A stretch of 64,000 nt of DNA, from positions 11,207,573-11,271,572 of the forward strand of contig NC_035169.2 in NCBI RefSeq assembly GCF_001659605.2, read 5' to 3'. Every line of letters starts with the position of its first letter. Position 1 is the stretch's first letter. This DNA comes from Manihot esculenta. Its lineage: Eukaryota > Streptophyta > Magnoliopsida > Malpighiales > Euphorbiaceae. The translations under genes were made by a program, and so were the position numbers. Below are positions 1-12,495 of the stretch, piece by piece. Below the pieces are notes generated by a model, which saw nothing but the letters and a program-made list of their open reading frames with translations, searched no databases and was not told the DNA's origin.

Positions 1-2719
1 GGAAGATTTCTGACCTGGATTTTGCTCACCGTGGAGGATTGCATTTGGGAAACTCAAGTTCAGAAAGTCAATCTCCAGGATTTAGTGGAAGTAGCAATGG
101 TGCTCATGGGTTATCAGAATCATCAACAGCTACAATTCCAGATTCTGAATGCAAGAATGGTTCAGTTGAGAACAAAACAGTCAAATGTGAGTTAAATGAC
201 TCATCTGGTGACAATGTGTTTACTACTTCACATGATTTAGAAAATAGTGATGAGCTGGATGATGCAAAGCGTTTAGAAAGTGGAATATCGTCTGATGATA
301 ATGAAAAGAAACCTATCCAAGCAAGCAAAATGAGCACTCTTCTCAGACAGAAGAGATCGCGCAAGCCTACCAAGAGATATATTGAAGAATTTTCAGTTCC
401 TAAGTCCAAACATGCACTAGAAAGGCAAAAAATTTTGGCTTCTGAGACAAAGTATAAATGCCTGACTATTGGATCCCATAATGAACTTCCTCATGGGAGG
501 GGACAGACATTGATCAAAGTAGAGTCTTTAAGTGAGACTATTACACAAGAAACACTTGAAGATGATGAAAAACTTTCAGATCTGAAGTCAAAGTGTATGA
601 CTAGAAGGCTAAAAATTTCTTCTGCTTCAAATGGTAAACATTCAAAGACTGGATCTCGGAATGAGCTTTGTCATGTGAGAGGGCTCAAATCTGCTCCCAG
701 GGATTCTTTGGCAGGAACTAGTACTCAAGCATCATTTGATTCTCGACCACGAAGGGGACGTCCCAAGAAACGCCCATATGTTTCAGTAGGAAAAATGGTT
801 CTTATTTACTCAAGTTCTTTTGTTATTCATTGAAAAATGAAGATCAAAAACTCATCCTTGTTGTGTTTGGCTTCAAGTGCATGTTCTATGTTTGGATCAT
901 TTTCTCTTCTTCCTTGTCTCTCTTATTGGTGGTGTATGGATCACTGCATCTATGTAGGACACAGGATCTCACATGTTCATTCATGCTTCTATTTTCATTT
1001 CTGGGGTCCTGTCCACCAGGGAATTTCTATATCTTGTGGAATTCTGTGTCAAACTGTAGTATAGTTACTCGTTATCTTTTGGAATTCTATATCTAACTGA
1101 ATTGAAATTTTACCATCTTGGTGCATTCTACCAAAGCAAAGGAGTTATCAATTGAGTTGAAAAATGCATTTTGCTCCTTCGCCTCTGTTTCTGCCCAAGT
1201 AGTAGTTGTTTTTTGTTCTGCAGTAATTTTTTATAGGATACTAACTTCATTTTTCATGTTATCATTTTACTACACAGACCCTTGAACGTGATGATGAACA
1301 TGCTGCATCTGAGTCTGAAGATGACCATACAAAGAGAAGAAAATCAAAGAAGAGTGCTGATCGAAGGAAGCATCAAAGAATGTGGACTCTTTCTGAGGTG
1401 ATGAAGTTGATTGATGGTATTGCTCAATATGGAACTGGGAGATGGACTGATATAAAGAAGCTTTTGTTTTCATCCTCTGCATATCGCACACCTGTGGATT
1501 TGAGGGTACCTGTCATTTCTTTATCCAATCAAACCTTCTCTTATTTTAAAGATTGAAATCTGTTTATGAATGTACTCTGCAGGATAAATGGAGAAATCTT
1601 CTAAGAGCTAGCACTGTGCAGAAGCAGAAAATGAAACAGAACAAGAAAGAGGTTAGCTTTGTGAGAAACTTGCTATGAACTTTGTTTTTTACGGATGCTG
1701 CATGCATTATAAATTTAATTTGATTGAATGCTGAAGTCAACTGAATGATAGGCTTTTTTTATTAATATAAGTTAGAACGTCGGAAGTGCTTTAATGTGAG
1801 TTCAACATGGCCTAGTAGGTTGCTTTGCTAAAATACTGGTCTTGAGCTCTGTGCGCGTTGCTGGGTTGCTTTGGATGTTGGCTCCATAGTGCCCCTATAT
1901 GGGGGCATAATAGTTGTCGGACATAGTTGATTAAATGTATGAATGAATATTTTCATTGTCAGAACACAATGTTCATCTGTATGGGGCTTAGTGAACAATT
2001 ATGTAGAATCAGGAGAAAATGAAAAGATGTCATATACAGAAGGAGCTACAGAGTGTATGTACAAGATTCCCCAACAACTTGCCAGCTGTGCATAACAACC
2101 CTAACTAAAATTAGTAACACATGGGAACTATTTGAGAAGTGACCATTTCTCTCTGCACACAGGTTCAATAACCTGGCAGGTTCCCTTAGTCATCCGCTAT
2201 GCACCTTATCATTTAACCGAGCCTTCTTCTAGCTGCTCCTTTCAGTTGTACAACTCACTAACCTGACATTCACCTGTGTCCATGTAAGTTCGCTGATCTT
2301 GCAAAAAAAAAAAATCTGATGATTTCTTTGCTCTTCAAAATTTTGCTTGATAGTTGAGGTATAATGCCTTGCAAGTGTATGTACTTTTTTCTAATATTGA
2401 AATAAATCTAAGGCAAGGCAAGTATTCACTCAATTTTATCATTGAAGTAAAGTGCACTATTAAAACTTCTACTTCTTGTTTAGTTTATGATATGTCAATA
2501 AATTGTTGCAAAAATTGTGTGGTTAATGCATAATAGCAAAAGAAAAAAAAAGGAAAAGAGATGAGGTTAATGTAATTAATGCAGGTAGAACAAAAGTTGA
2601 AGCATGCGATGCGTCCTTTGCCAAAGTTGGTGATACACCGAATTCTTGAACTAGCAACTGTTCATCCATATCCTAGGTTTACTCCTGGTGGAAGATACAT
2701 ACGTAGGAAGAAGAATTGA
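1..2719 (+). CDS. TRF-like Myb/SANT DNA-binding protein, 3' part (5' end outside window)
   Basis: The last four exons are visible: 1-785 (open to the left edge), 1278-1505, 1583-1651 and 2585-2719. All junctions are GT-AG in phase 0 and the stop is TGA at 2717-2719. Exon 1 encodes a Ser-, Glu- and Lys-rich, probably disordered region that ends in an AT-hook-like RRGRPKKRP (about 748-777). Exons 2 and 3 encode one Myb/SANT repeat. Its tryptophans lie in RMWTLSEV, GRWTDIKKLL and DKWRNLLRAS; the last is the telobox-type recognition helix known from plant TRF-like proteins. Exon 4 ends in a basic tail, RRKKN. The expected role is nuclear DNA binding, perhaps to telomere-like repeats, as in the TRFL3/6/8/10 group; that target is inferred from the family. 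The first in-frame Met-like codon (TTG at 39) is not the real start because the frame stays open upstream. Confidence 0.85.
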
Positions 2720-4162
2720 CATGAAGATCCATTAATGAGTCAGCACTAAAATCATAGAGGCAAATTTAGTTGTAAAAAAAGAAGCTATGGTTTATTCAAC
2801 TTTTTCTTTTTTGCCATGCATATACGCATTTATGTTCTCAAATCTTCAAAGATAATTGTTACAGAATGTGGTGAATGTTGCACAGGTCAGGTAGTGGCCC
2901 CAAATATCCAATTGTAATACCCGGGGTTATGACTAACTGATGCTCTTAAACAAGTGTAGCTTTTCTTTTTCAAACCTGAGTTGTTTTATATTATTGTTTC
3001 TTCCTTTTTCTTTTGTGTTTGTGTTTTTTTTTGGTTATTATTGTTATTATTATTAATACTACTACATTGAGGGCTTTAATCTTCTATTCTGCCACAGCTT
3101 TGGTTTACAGGACGGTTAATCTTGGCAACCAAGTCAATGAGAAATTTGCATATAGTTGATTCATTCGTATAAATGTCTCAATTCATTTTGATTGCACTTT
3201 CATGATTTTCGTGTTAAAAGCATGTTCCTTCATAGTTGATTTGATGAGGTCGAAATTTTGTTTAATCTGGCACTGCCAGTGGGGCCTTCTATTATTGGTT
3301 CTTGTCCCTTGGATGGCACCATATTTTAAACGTTTAATGGTATTTGTTGTTTTCAGTTGCAATTGCAATGGTTACCCATTTCCTTTTAGAAGTGGACGGG
3401 CGATTTTAATTTTAGTTCGAGTTTGATTTATTTTTGATAAAAAGAAAAATAGTTTCAAGGAAAAAAAAAAAAGATTTTAGCTTGAAATTAGACTAAGAAA
3501 GTCTGCTGGAAATATAGTTTTTGGGTTGTTAATATTTTACTATAAATTCTGTGTGTGAAGATTTTTCTGTTTGAATTGCTTCATGATGTTAAATCACATT
3601 CTTTACATATTGAACATTAAATTCAATCAACTTAAAATTAATACTTTTTTTTTCTGCTTGTTCTTACCTGTACAAATAACATGAAGGGAAAAAAAGTTTG
3701 ATTGGAAATAAATGGTCATGGGTATTTGAAAAATGTGTGAAAATATTAAAGGTTGATTTAAATTTAAAATTTTAATATATTTTAGTTGTAATGTGAAAAA
3801 TGTTTTTTAAATTAGTTTTACAATGATAATAAAAGAAAAACTGTACACTCTCGTGGCTTTCAGCACAACAAATTAATTCGAGGCAAGTCAATTTCTAATA
3901 TTGCCTTAAAATATCCAAACCGACCCCTATTCACTTCCAAGTTTCAACGTATATGCCCTTGTAAAAAAATTTTTTCGAAGACTTGTAAAAGTTCAATGAA
4001 AAGTCCTGAGACTCTAAATTTACATTAAAATTTGTACTTTGGATAAAGAAATGACAATTTTAACTTGGAATTTATATAAATTAAGAGAGATTCTTTATCA
4101 TCATAGTGTTGAATTGAACTTCATTTGAATTTGAATACATCTTGGCTTGATCAGTAATCTGA

Positions 4163-4325
4163 ATTTGAGGTTAAAATTGGTACGACCTTAAAGTGAAGTG
4201 AAACAATTTTAGTACCTAACCCGAGTTTTTAAGTTAAAATAGATTTAACCTTAAACTGAGGCAACTTTAGTACCTAATCCGAGTTTGAAGTTAAAATGGT
4301 CTGATCTTAAACTGAGACAACTTGG
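4163..4325. repeat. Degenerate tandem duplication, unit about 70-80 bp
   Basis: Three imperfect copies of a block containing AGTACCTAACCCGAGTTT, then AAGTTAAAAT, then CCTTAAACTGAGGCAAC-type sequence follow one another. The copies differ by scattered substitutions and small indels. No coding potential is seen. Confidence 0.6.
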
Positions 4326-4996
4326 CAGCCAAACCCTTTCCCAAGTAGCAGCAATAATAAGTAGTAGCATTGAATTGCTAGGTCCTTATACTTATAGGAG
4401 TCCATACCAAAACTCTCATACATGCTATGTAATATGTATTATGCCATGTTTCAATGATTGGTAGTTAAATCCACAGGAAGGGAGTATTCAAAGGAGAGAG
4501 GAAGCGAGAAGTCGAATCCAAAATCACCTGAGTGACTTGTTCTTACTTCGAGTAAGAAGTGACGGCGTCATGCTTCAATGGTTGGTAGTTCATCCACAGG
4601 AAGGTAGGATTCAATGGAAAATATGAGGAAAAGATTTCCTTTCTTTATTTTTGATACCATCTTTATAATTATAATTCATACAGATCCTTTTTATCGTTTC
4701 CAATGAATTGACAAAAAATGTCAGTATTAGACAAAAAAAAAAAACATGATACATTGAACTAATCCACCATAGTTTCAAGAGAAAGGGAAAGTTATTGGAA
4801 GCTGAAGAAGATCTGCAGAAGAAGCCAAATTGAAAATTTGTCGTAAAGTCTATGAGTTGACGCTTGAAATTAATAACGAAAACACAGAGCCATTGCTTCC
4901 CAAGAGGAAGCATGGGAAAGAGTTAAAGGAAGATATGGGCACGAGTGCTTCAACTCAATAATATTATAATTCCTTGCCAGCTAATAACAACTGGAA

Positions 4997-5026
4997 TGTG
5001 CATGTGCATGTGCATGTGCATGTGCA
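4997..5026. repeat. (TGTGCA)5 microsatellite
   Basis: Five perfect head-to-tail copies of the hexamer TGTGCA. It contains no ORF or known regulatory site and is a potential length-polymorphic locus. Confidence 0.9.
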
Positions 5027-6195
5027 AACCCTCTAAAGACAGAGTGAAAGAGAAGAGAGAGAAATCAGGGCAGTCGGTTCCCGTTCGACTTTCTACTGGA
5101 TTACTAATTTGTTGTTAATATATATATATGTATAAAAATATAATTTGTGTTTATAATACACCATTATTTAATTTCCATAGTAAAAAATTACAGGAAATAA
5201 AATCAATCAGTAATAATGATTTTTTTTTTTAAAAAAAAGAAAAGTTATTTTTGAATTGGGCAAATTTTGATTCAAAATTAATTCATTTTGAATGATTTCA
5301 ATCTTAATTTAATGAATAGATACTTATAACTAGCTCCTTATTAAGCAATTATTATCTAATTTGTAAATTGAAGCCATTTTATTGATGTGTTTCGAGTTTA
5401 ACTCGTATATTCCGCTCTAAACTTTTAAAAAATATTAAAATATAGAGATTATCGTTAGCGATCGGCAATTAAATTTTAATAATATAAATTAAAATAGTCA
5501 TAATTAAATTTAGAACAGATTTAATAAATTCAAATTTTATTCATAGGTATTCAAAATTTAAATCTATTTATAAAAATAATTAATTTAATATAAAAATATA
5601 TATTTTATAATAATATTTATAAAACTTTTTATATTTTTTATTTAAAAATTAAAATTAAAATTTTTTAAAAATATTAAATTTTTTAAATAAAAATTATTAA
5701 TAAAAAATAATTTTATATAAATTATTAATTAAAATATATAAAATTAAACGAATTTAAATTTTATTCATATAATAATAATTAAAGTTGGATAAATTTAAAT
5801 AGTTTAAATTAATTTTTAATTTATTTAGAACCAATTCAAATATTATTAATATAAATCTATATTTATCTCCTAAATTATTGTGTTTGCTCATGCATAGTGG
5901 CAACATTTTAAATTATTACTTAATTTCTCTATTTTTTAAAACATATTAAATATTTTTTTATATATAAAATTTAACTTCTCTTGTAAATTACTCTACAATT
6001 TAATTTATCTACTTTGGATCTCTGGATCATAAGGCAAAACTAGCTAACTTAGTTGGTTTTGAAGAAGCTCAACCTCAACATTCCCCGATGGATCATGTGC
6101 TCTTCATCCCTTCTGCTTATCATCCCCACCATCTCTTCAATTCACATGTGCTTCATTTTCTTGTATCAATCATGAGGTAGTTTAGTTGAGTTTTG

Positions 6196-6231
6196 TTTTT
6201 TTTTTTTTTTTTTTTTTTTTTCAACATTAAA
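6196..6231. repeat. Poly(T) run of 36
   Basis: An uninterrupted T run. It could be the poly(A) tail of a minus-strand retroposed copy, but no retroposon body or flanking duplication was recognised. Confidence 0.85.
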
Positions 6232-7823
6232 ATGTTAAGAGTGAAGAAATTTCCGGTTTGAGTTTCCCACCAATCTCTACTACCATTATTCAGGTTTATG
6301 AGAATATGCAGCTCAAATCAATTGCTATTCCACCTGTTTTTAGGACTGAACTTGGAGAAAATCTAAATATTTTATCTGTCTCCTATTATTAGTTTTTTAT
6401 TATTATTATCTTATGAGAATTGAAAATGGACAAATGAGGATTGAAAATCCATATCTAGCTCAATGTCTGGAAAACTATGGGCAATTTTGTTCATATGTGC
6501 AAAAATGAGCATTTGAGCCGACCATTTTACAGCAAAATTATCTTCAGGGGATGAACCCTATGTTTTTTTTTTTTTCCTTTTTTCGGAACATAATAAAACC
6601 TACCAAGAAAAAGGAAATATATGCATTTGCTATTTTTCTATGTCTCTATGTTGAAGTATGCTTCATGAGTTATGAGTTTGATGATGTTGATATAAAAAGT
6701 TGAGCTGGCGTGTGTAGATTCATTTGTGTTTTCTTTATTTTTAGACATGTAGCCATTGAACTTAATTGGTTCGTAATTATTAGATTGAGTGCGAGTATAT
6801 TCCAGGTTTATAAGTATCTAAATTGAAATTTTTTATTCAATAAAAACTAATATACGTTTTTTATAAATAGAGATTGGAGGAGTAAAACTTGAAATTTCTC
6901 AGATTTACTCAGATGCACGTATTGGATTAAATCTGTAAATACAAAATATAATATACTTAATCGTCCATCTTCTAGTTTTCTCTTAATTTTTAATTTGAAC
7001 ACCAACCCTTTTTAAATTTAAAATTTAACTTTTTTTAATATTCGGTATACCTTTTTTAGATTAAAAAGTTAAATTAAGCGGTAATTTAAAATATTAAATT
7101 TTATTTTTTATTTAAATTTATTTTTAAAATTAAATAAAATCATTACAATTTAAGAATGTGAGCTCGCTCTCCTTAAAACCTTATCTTTTAATGCATTTAA
7201 AAACAAATTTAAACTAAAAAATGAAAAAAAAAAAATTTCTCCCACAACATAGTTTAAAAGGTAAATTACCCATTTTCTAACCTTTTGTTATCGCAAATGT
7301 ATATTATAATTTTCCTCTGCAAGATGAAAAATTTTATATATATATATTATATAATAGAAAGTGGGAGTGTGAAATGACATCCCACTTCTTAAAAGATTTT
7401 ACCTTTAAAGAATTTAGATTTTTTTTTTTCCAACAAAATGATATTATAAGGAATTCTCAAGAGAAAAGAAAAACCTTTCTCTGTGATTTTTAATCAATGA
7501 AATCAAATAATCTCCTTAACATATTATTGAAATTAGTAAGTATTTTCAAATTTATTTAGATTTACGAGATATTATGATCTGCCTTCCATATCACTGAGAT
7601 AATACTCAATTTTTTTTTAATCTTTCTAATACCTTCCAATTTCCATAATTTTTTACATTCCCTTTCCCACTCATTTCCTTTTCATACACAATGTTGAGGA
7701 TGTGTCTCTTCCTCACTTCCACTCATATTGACAAGGAAAGGAATCAATCCACCTGAAAGTTGAATTAGGCTTTGATTGGAAAGGAGATGGAGTCAGATGG
7801 AAACACAGACACTGTGTTTGACA

Positions 7824-8254
7824 CTCTGTTTGGGAAAAGAACAAGGTGGAGAAAGAAAGGGAGAGTAAAGAAAAGGCGGGGAGAGAAAAGAAGAGATTTT
7901 AGATGTATATTCCTTTGTCTGGAGAAGCTACAGGTAAGGGGAAAGAAATGGAGGGGAAATGAATTTTTAATTTTTATAACCTAATAAACCTGTAATTCTA
8001 ACCTTAATAAAAGATATGTAACAAAGATTTGCAAAGCTTAAAAAAAGTAAATTGAGAATTAAATTTTCACTTTCCCTTTCCTTTCTCCCTGATATGGGGA
8101 GAATACAAAAGGTGGACCAAGTGAAAGTTGTGTCAGATTTCTCCTTCCCTTTCCTTTCATCTGACTTCACAAACAGGAGAAACTAAACTTCTTTCTCCCA
8201 TCCTTCACTCCCCCTTTATTTCTGTGTCCCATTTTCTCTTCCTCCCAAACAGAG
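7824..8254. mobile_element. Probable MITE with imperfect long terminal inverted repeats
   Basis: The left end CTCTGTTTGGGA (7824-7835) is matched exactly in inverse by TCCCAAACAGAG (8243-8254). Inward of these, purine-rich sequence on the left (GAAAGAAAGGGAGAG and so on) pairs loosely with pyrimidine-rich sequence on the right over roughly 65 bp. The size (431 bp), the lack of a convincing ORF and the AT-rich spacer location fit a MITE. I could not identify a clear target-site duplication, so the superfamily is unassigned. Confidence 0.5.
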
Positions 8255-9432
8255 ACTGGATGTTGTTGACTACATTGATGTCGGAGTTGGAATAATTCTT
8301 GTAAGATTCAAAATGTGGAATTTCATACTTTTCCTCTTCTCTGGCTCTTCATCCAAAGATACATATACAAATATGTATGTCATTATTTCTTTCTTGAATT
8401 TGATTCAAATTTATAAGCCATAGCTCCATCTCCTGCATTCATGGCAGATCGCAGAGATACCAAAAACACACATCCCATATCTATATGCACGGCCAAGACT
8501 ATGCTACTTCTGTGTAAACCAACACTCTTGTACGGAAATTACAGAAGCTGCTGGTGCTGAGGTCTTCAAATCATCATAACTTGCAACAAATATTACAAAA
8601 TTAAGCTTACCTATTGTTTGCTAATTCTAGAGGCAGCTTAGCTCATTTCTTGCAGTACTATTGCGCTATATCAGTCACTAATTGTGCTTTCCAGCTCAGT
8701 CGATCGTACTAAACACAGCATCATAATTATTTTAATCCATGATGATTAGTTGGTTGATCACGAAACTCAACTACAACAACATCATTTTCCTACCACAGAA
8801 AGATTGCCCTCATCTGGAAATGCCAAAAAGAGCTAAGTTCACACCACTGTAATAATTATAGTAAATAGAGAAAAAAAATTTCAAATCTTTAATCCTCTGA
8901 TTGTCCTAAAAGTCCAAAAACAATACAAGTGAAGCAAAACTGAAATATTTTACTATATCTAATAAGCATATATAACAAAAATAAGTGGCATCGCACTTTG
9001 CCCAAGAAGCTTATCCCATGCCTCGCCTTATTCATAATCTTATCTTTCCACTCTCAACTTGTGGGGTCTTAACTTCGAGAAATTCGAAAGATCACTGATC
9101 AAGCAACCCCTCCTCCTTAGAAAACCCCACAAAGAGCTTGTTCCCTGTGTGGGTATTTTACTAGTAATACTTTTATATCACTTCATAATCATACAGTGAG
9201 CCATATTCGAATTCGTACACTTTTCGTATCAAGATTTCATTTCTTTTTATATGGAAGAAAGGTACAGCACGGCAAATCATCATATATAACTGTATACTTT
9301 TTTTTTTCTCATATATAAACTTCCAAGTATTATTATTACTCAGTACTCAACTAGACTTGCTTCTCATCTACCCTGTCTTGTCAACCATTTAATATTGAGC
9401 TCCAAAAGAGCGGCTCTTCCCATTTCTACATT

Positions 9433-9439
9433 ATATAAA
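9433..9439 (+). promoter_or_regulatory. TATA box of the SAUR gene
   Basis: TATATAA lies 109 bp before the SAUR start codon. It is followed by a CT-rich stretch (about 9477-9520), a common composition for plant 5' leaders. Transcription probably starts about 30 bp downstream of the box. Confidence 0.6.
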
Positions 9440-9547
9440 TCCTTCTTTCACAATCTCCACCACCATTAGCCCCACTTCCTCTCCTCCTCCTCTTCTACTT
9501 CTTCCTCCTCCTCCTCATTTGCACAACATTTTTTTTCTCTATTATAC

Positions 9548-9928
9548 ATGAAGAACATGAAGAGGAAGTTTCTAACAGCATGCTTTAACAAATGGAGTAA
9601 GATGGAGAGTAGAGTTATACCTTGTGGGGGATGTGAGAACTGCTGCCGTTGGAGTTTGTGGGCTTCCTCGCATGAAGGGAAATCAATACCAAGAGATGTC
9701 CCAAAGGGTCATTTAGTGGTCTATGTGGGGCAAAACTACAAACGTTTTGTGATCAAAATCAGCTTACTAGACCACCCACTCTTCAGGGCATTGTTGGATG
9801 AAGCTCAGGATGAATATGAGTTCACTGCTGACTCCAAACTCTGCATTCCCTGTGAGGAGAGCATTTTCCTTGATGTTGTTCGATGTGCTAGCTCTCCACA
9901 GGGTTCAAGAACCTGCCTTTTTCTCTGA
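9548..9928 (+). CDS. SAUR: SAUR family small auxin-up RNA protein
   Basis: An intronless 126-residue protein, the usual size and structure for this family. Residues 50-92 hold the SAUR core: RDVPKGHLVVYVG, then KRFVIKISLLDHPLFRALLDEA and EYEF. A second conserved block, LCIPCEESIF, is at 98-107. A basic N-terminus (1-18) and a Cys-rich stretch (26-33, CGGCENCC) precede the core. SAURs are early auxin-response proteins; many inhibit PP2C.D phosphatases at the plasma membrane and so promote acid growth. That role is family knowledge, not shown here. ATG at 9548 is the first start after the leader; a second Met at codon 4 is an alternative. The short Cys-containing tail after the second block is not diagnostic of a subgroup. 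Confidence 0.92.
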   Translation: MKNMKRKFLTACFNKWSKMESRVIPCGGCENCCRWSLWASSHEGKSIPRDVPKGHLVVYVGQNYKRFVIKISLLDHPLFRALLDEAQDEYEFTADSKLCIPCEESIFLDVVRCASSPQGSRTCLFL

Positions 9929-11451
9929 GAATTCATTCAACACAACTCTGATTAATTATTGTTTCTTGAGGCTTAAGCTAATGCTGAAGCATAACCCATT
10001 AATCCTATGTAGCTACTGTAACATAACACTCTCTTCTTGATCATAATTGTAATTCCATTCCATAATGGTAAATTTCGTTCTGCTCTTTGTCCGCTGAGGC
10101 TTAGGTTTTTAAATCACTATCGAGACCTATTTAATATTGCCACCGAAAAAAATATTTTAAAAGTATCTATAATTAAATTTTAGCACGGGGATTAGATGAG
10201 CAGTCCAGGCTCAATACTCCAATCTGCCTCTTATGAAAAAAAATAGACTCTGATTTACATTTGAGGTATTTTAATTTAAAAATAAATTTTCGAAAAGCAA
10301 CTTTACAATAATTTTGTGATCTCCCAAGTCTCACCTACAATCTCAAAATGGAGTCTAAATGATGTAGAAAAATAAAATTTGAAAAAAGAAATAATTATCT
10401 TGAAATGGCGAAAGCATATGACATCCAATTTAAAACTTAAATAGTCTCCCGTTTGTATGTTTAAAGAGAAATGTCTTTTTTTATGAGCTTCGATTGATTT
10501 CCCAGCTAAAGTCCTCATATCAAATTACTAGTATTCAAGTAATATATAAAACTGTAAGATTTCAAATTTAAGCTCAATCAAACCCAAAAAAGTAAAAATT
10601 AAAGGACATATATGCCATATATATACCTCTTCTCCAAGATTAATAAGATATTCAATAAAGAAGAGCCATGCATATGCCCTATCCTAATGCAGGATAAGAA
10701 GAACAGAAAGCATCTATCTCTAACTTAAGAACAGAATCCACAGCCATTGACCTACAACTAAGAAGGAAGCAACCAATCTTTTAAAGGACAGAAACCATGA
10801 ACATCTACCAGAACTTAAGCAGCAAAACTAATCCCTAAGCGCTGCTGCTCAAAATCCAGGATTACGTTAATCGAAGGATTTTGGTTCCCAAAGTAGAAAA
10901 GAGAATATGAGAGAGAGGAAAAGCGACATCTGCAAGCTGCCAGCTTTCAATCACTGTAAAATTCCTGTAGGCATGAATCCCCCTTAGACTACTGTTGGAG
11001 AGCAAGCTAAGGAAGCAAAATCAGAGAGTAGAGAATTCCCCTGGCCTTCCCACAAATTTGGATGGCTTAACATCTACAGACTGGAATGCATTAGATTAGG
11101 AAGAGAATAATATTTTCTGGTAGGACCAACCACAATGAAGAAAATCAAAATTTTCATCTCGTACCAAGGTTGGCAAATATTTCCGAGGACAATAGTGGTA
11201 CAATTCCCAGCAGCAAAGTGAAAACAGATGCCAAGTCCCCAAAAGCCCCCGTTTCTAGGATGTTATTTGGCAGCTTTGAGCCAGTTTCATGGCTGTGGAA
11301 ATCTCAAAAACCTTATCAAAATAACATGGAGAATATCTTAAATGCTTACTGCAAATTAAGGCCTCCCTGTATTATTCAGTGTCAAGAACATATAAATTCA
11401 ACAGGAGGCGGAAGATATTCAACCTGCTTGGTCCACAGTATTTAATGTTTG
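9929..11451. other. Intergenic region; probable 3' UTR DNA of a minus-strand transcript on the right
   Basis: It contains the 3' flank of the SAUR gene and AT-rich spacer. From about 10,700 to 11,451 the base composition is more balanced, and the minus strand could be the 3' UTR of the exon series that starts at 12495. The plus-strand ORF at 11170-11445 shows no recognised domain. Confidence 0.4.
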
Positions 11452-11555
11452 CTAACAATCCCCAGATGCTATAAGTTTGTCCAGCCAATCACCCACACTG
11501 TTCTTCTCTTGTGCGGAAGAACCAACTCCAAATGCGGTTGATGAGTTCTGGATAC
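11452..11555 (-). other. Possible alternative or terminal exon downstream of the fragment
   Basis: After an acceptor-like CTAATTAG on the minus strand, one frame reads IQNSSTAFGVGSSAQEK, then SVGDWLDKLIASGDC and a TAG stop at 11454-11452. The composition looks like a real C-terminus. Joining it to 11923-11763 would need a donor beyond that exon's TGA (a GTCACT site with fitting phase exists near 11707) or an upstream one. Either the TGA is a disabling mutation or this exon belongs to another isoform. Confidence 0.35.
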
Positions 11556-11762
11556 CTAATTAGTGCAACTAAGCAAACTGATGGTCAAATGGAAGAAGTT
11601 TAGTTTCTATGAACTATGAGAGAGTATTTAAAGGTAGGCTCGGATACATATAGAAATACCCCGACCATGGATCATAGATAGCTCAGACACCTAATTGATA
11701 GAGTGACCTAGCCACATATATCTGGCAATAAAGCTTTGACTCCATCCTAGGTTGTTCATCAG

Positions 11763-12495
11763 TCAGTAATGCCAAAGATCTGTTGCAAGTGCTTTTAATA
11801 CAACTTCTCTGCCCTCAATCTGTTCTTCAAGTTTATAAAGGAATTCATAAATCTCTAGGCATTCACATTTCTCGAGCAATTGGAACAACTGTCCCTCGAT
11901 CATGATGTGTGTAAATTTCAGACCTAGGTACCCACCTAAAGGCCTACACCCAGTGCCTGAGCCCAGAGAAAGAGAGAGAATAGCATGAGGGGTGTGCCCA
12001 GGAACCGTGATGAGTAACCCTTAAACTTCTTAAATTTACAAAGGCTGCAGAAATGGTAAGCAGCAAAATTCTTTCCACTGCCCTTCTATGCAGCACAGCA
12101 GTAGGATCCAACAATATTAGGTCTACATGGCTACATGTTTGTTTGAATCTTGTGCATTATACACTTACGATTGGATTTGCATATATCTTGGTAGAAATCA
12201 TGGACAATATGGGTTGGCCTTGACAAACTCCCAGTACAAGCATAGATCATGTCCTGCAGGGCCTCTATCAACCTAAATGATAATATTGGCAACTGAAACT
12301 AAAAGGTTCACTAAATCTTTCAGGTCACCCTGCAAGGTCACATCTCCTACAAAATAATATTTCTCCTTCCAAACACTTCACTGACTAATGTATCTCATCA
12401 GAAATAAAATATGAAATTCATATCTACTTTAATTGAATTGACCATATGGCAATTCCTACCAAAATAAGCATTCAGCTAGCAACTCAACATCTAAC
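11763..12495 (-). pseudogene. Three-exon gene fragment of unknown family, apparently lacking its 5' part
   Basis: On the minus strand three blocks splice with matching phases and GT-AG signals: 12495-12460 (acceptor TGTGTAG, donor GTAGG), 12272-12169 (donor GTAAGT) and 11923-11763 (ending in TGA). They encode an amphipathic, leucine-rich protein: LDVELLAECLFW, LIEALQDMIYACTGSL, HIVHDFYQDICKSN, then EGQLFQLLEKCECLEIYEFLY and VLKALATDLWHY. Phase agreement across both introns is hard to get by chance. I could not find earlier exons between 12,500 and 13,240, and an unrelated intact gene occupies 13245-14666. I therefore read this as a 5'-truncated duplicate, or the end of a gene with very small upstream exons. 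I do not recognise the family. A further possible terminal exon is at 11555-11452. Confidence 0.55.

Larger units (their letters stand above)
2720..7770. other. AT-rich intergenic DNA with no supported gene
   Basis: The probable 3' UTR of the TRF-like gene is followed by about 5 kb of AT-rich spacer. Short ORFs here have no recognisable family, no codon pattern and no splice context. Approximate short duplications (4160-4330 and 4450-4610), a hexamer microsatellite and long A or T runs are present. The part from 5400 to 5870 is almost pure A/T and looks like decayed sequence. Confidence 0.6.

Noticed and set aside
830..1096. Overlapping ORFs after exon 1 of the TRF-like gene
   Set aside because: They lie in the intron (786-1277), are hydrophobic by T-richness and show no family.
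2917..2934. TGTAATACCCGGGG resembling the LTR start
   Set aside because: Only about 14 bases match and nothing downstream resembles the LTR; it is a chance match.
4611..4913. 100-codon minus-strand ORF
   Set aside because: AT-driven composition, no homologous motif, no splice or promoter context.
11170..11445. 91-codon plus-strand ORF
   Set aside because: No recognised domain; the minus strand here fits a 3' UTR better.
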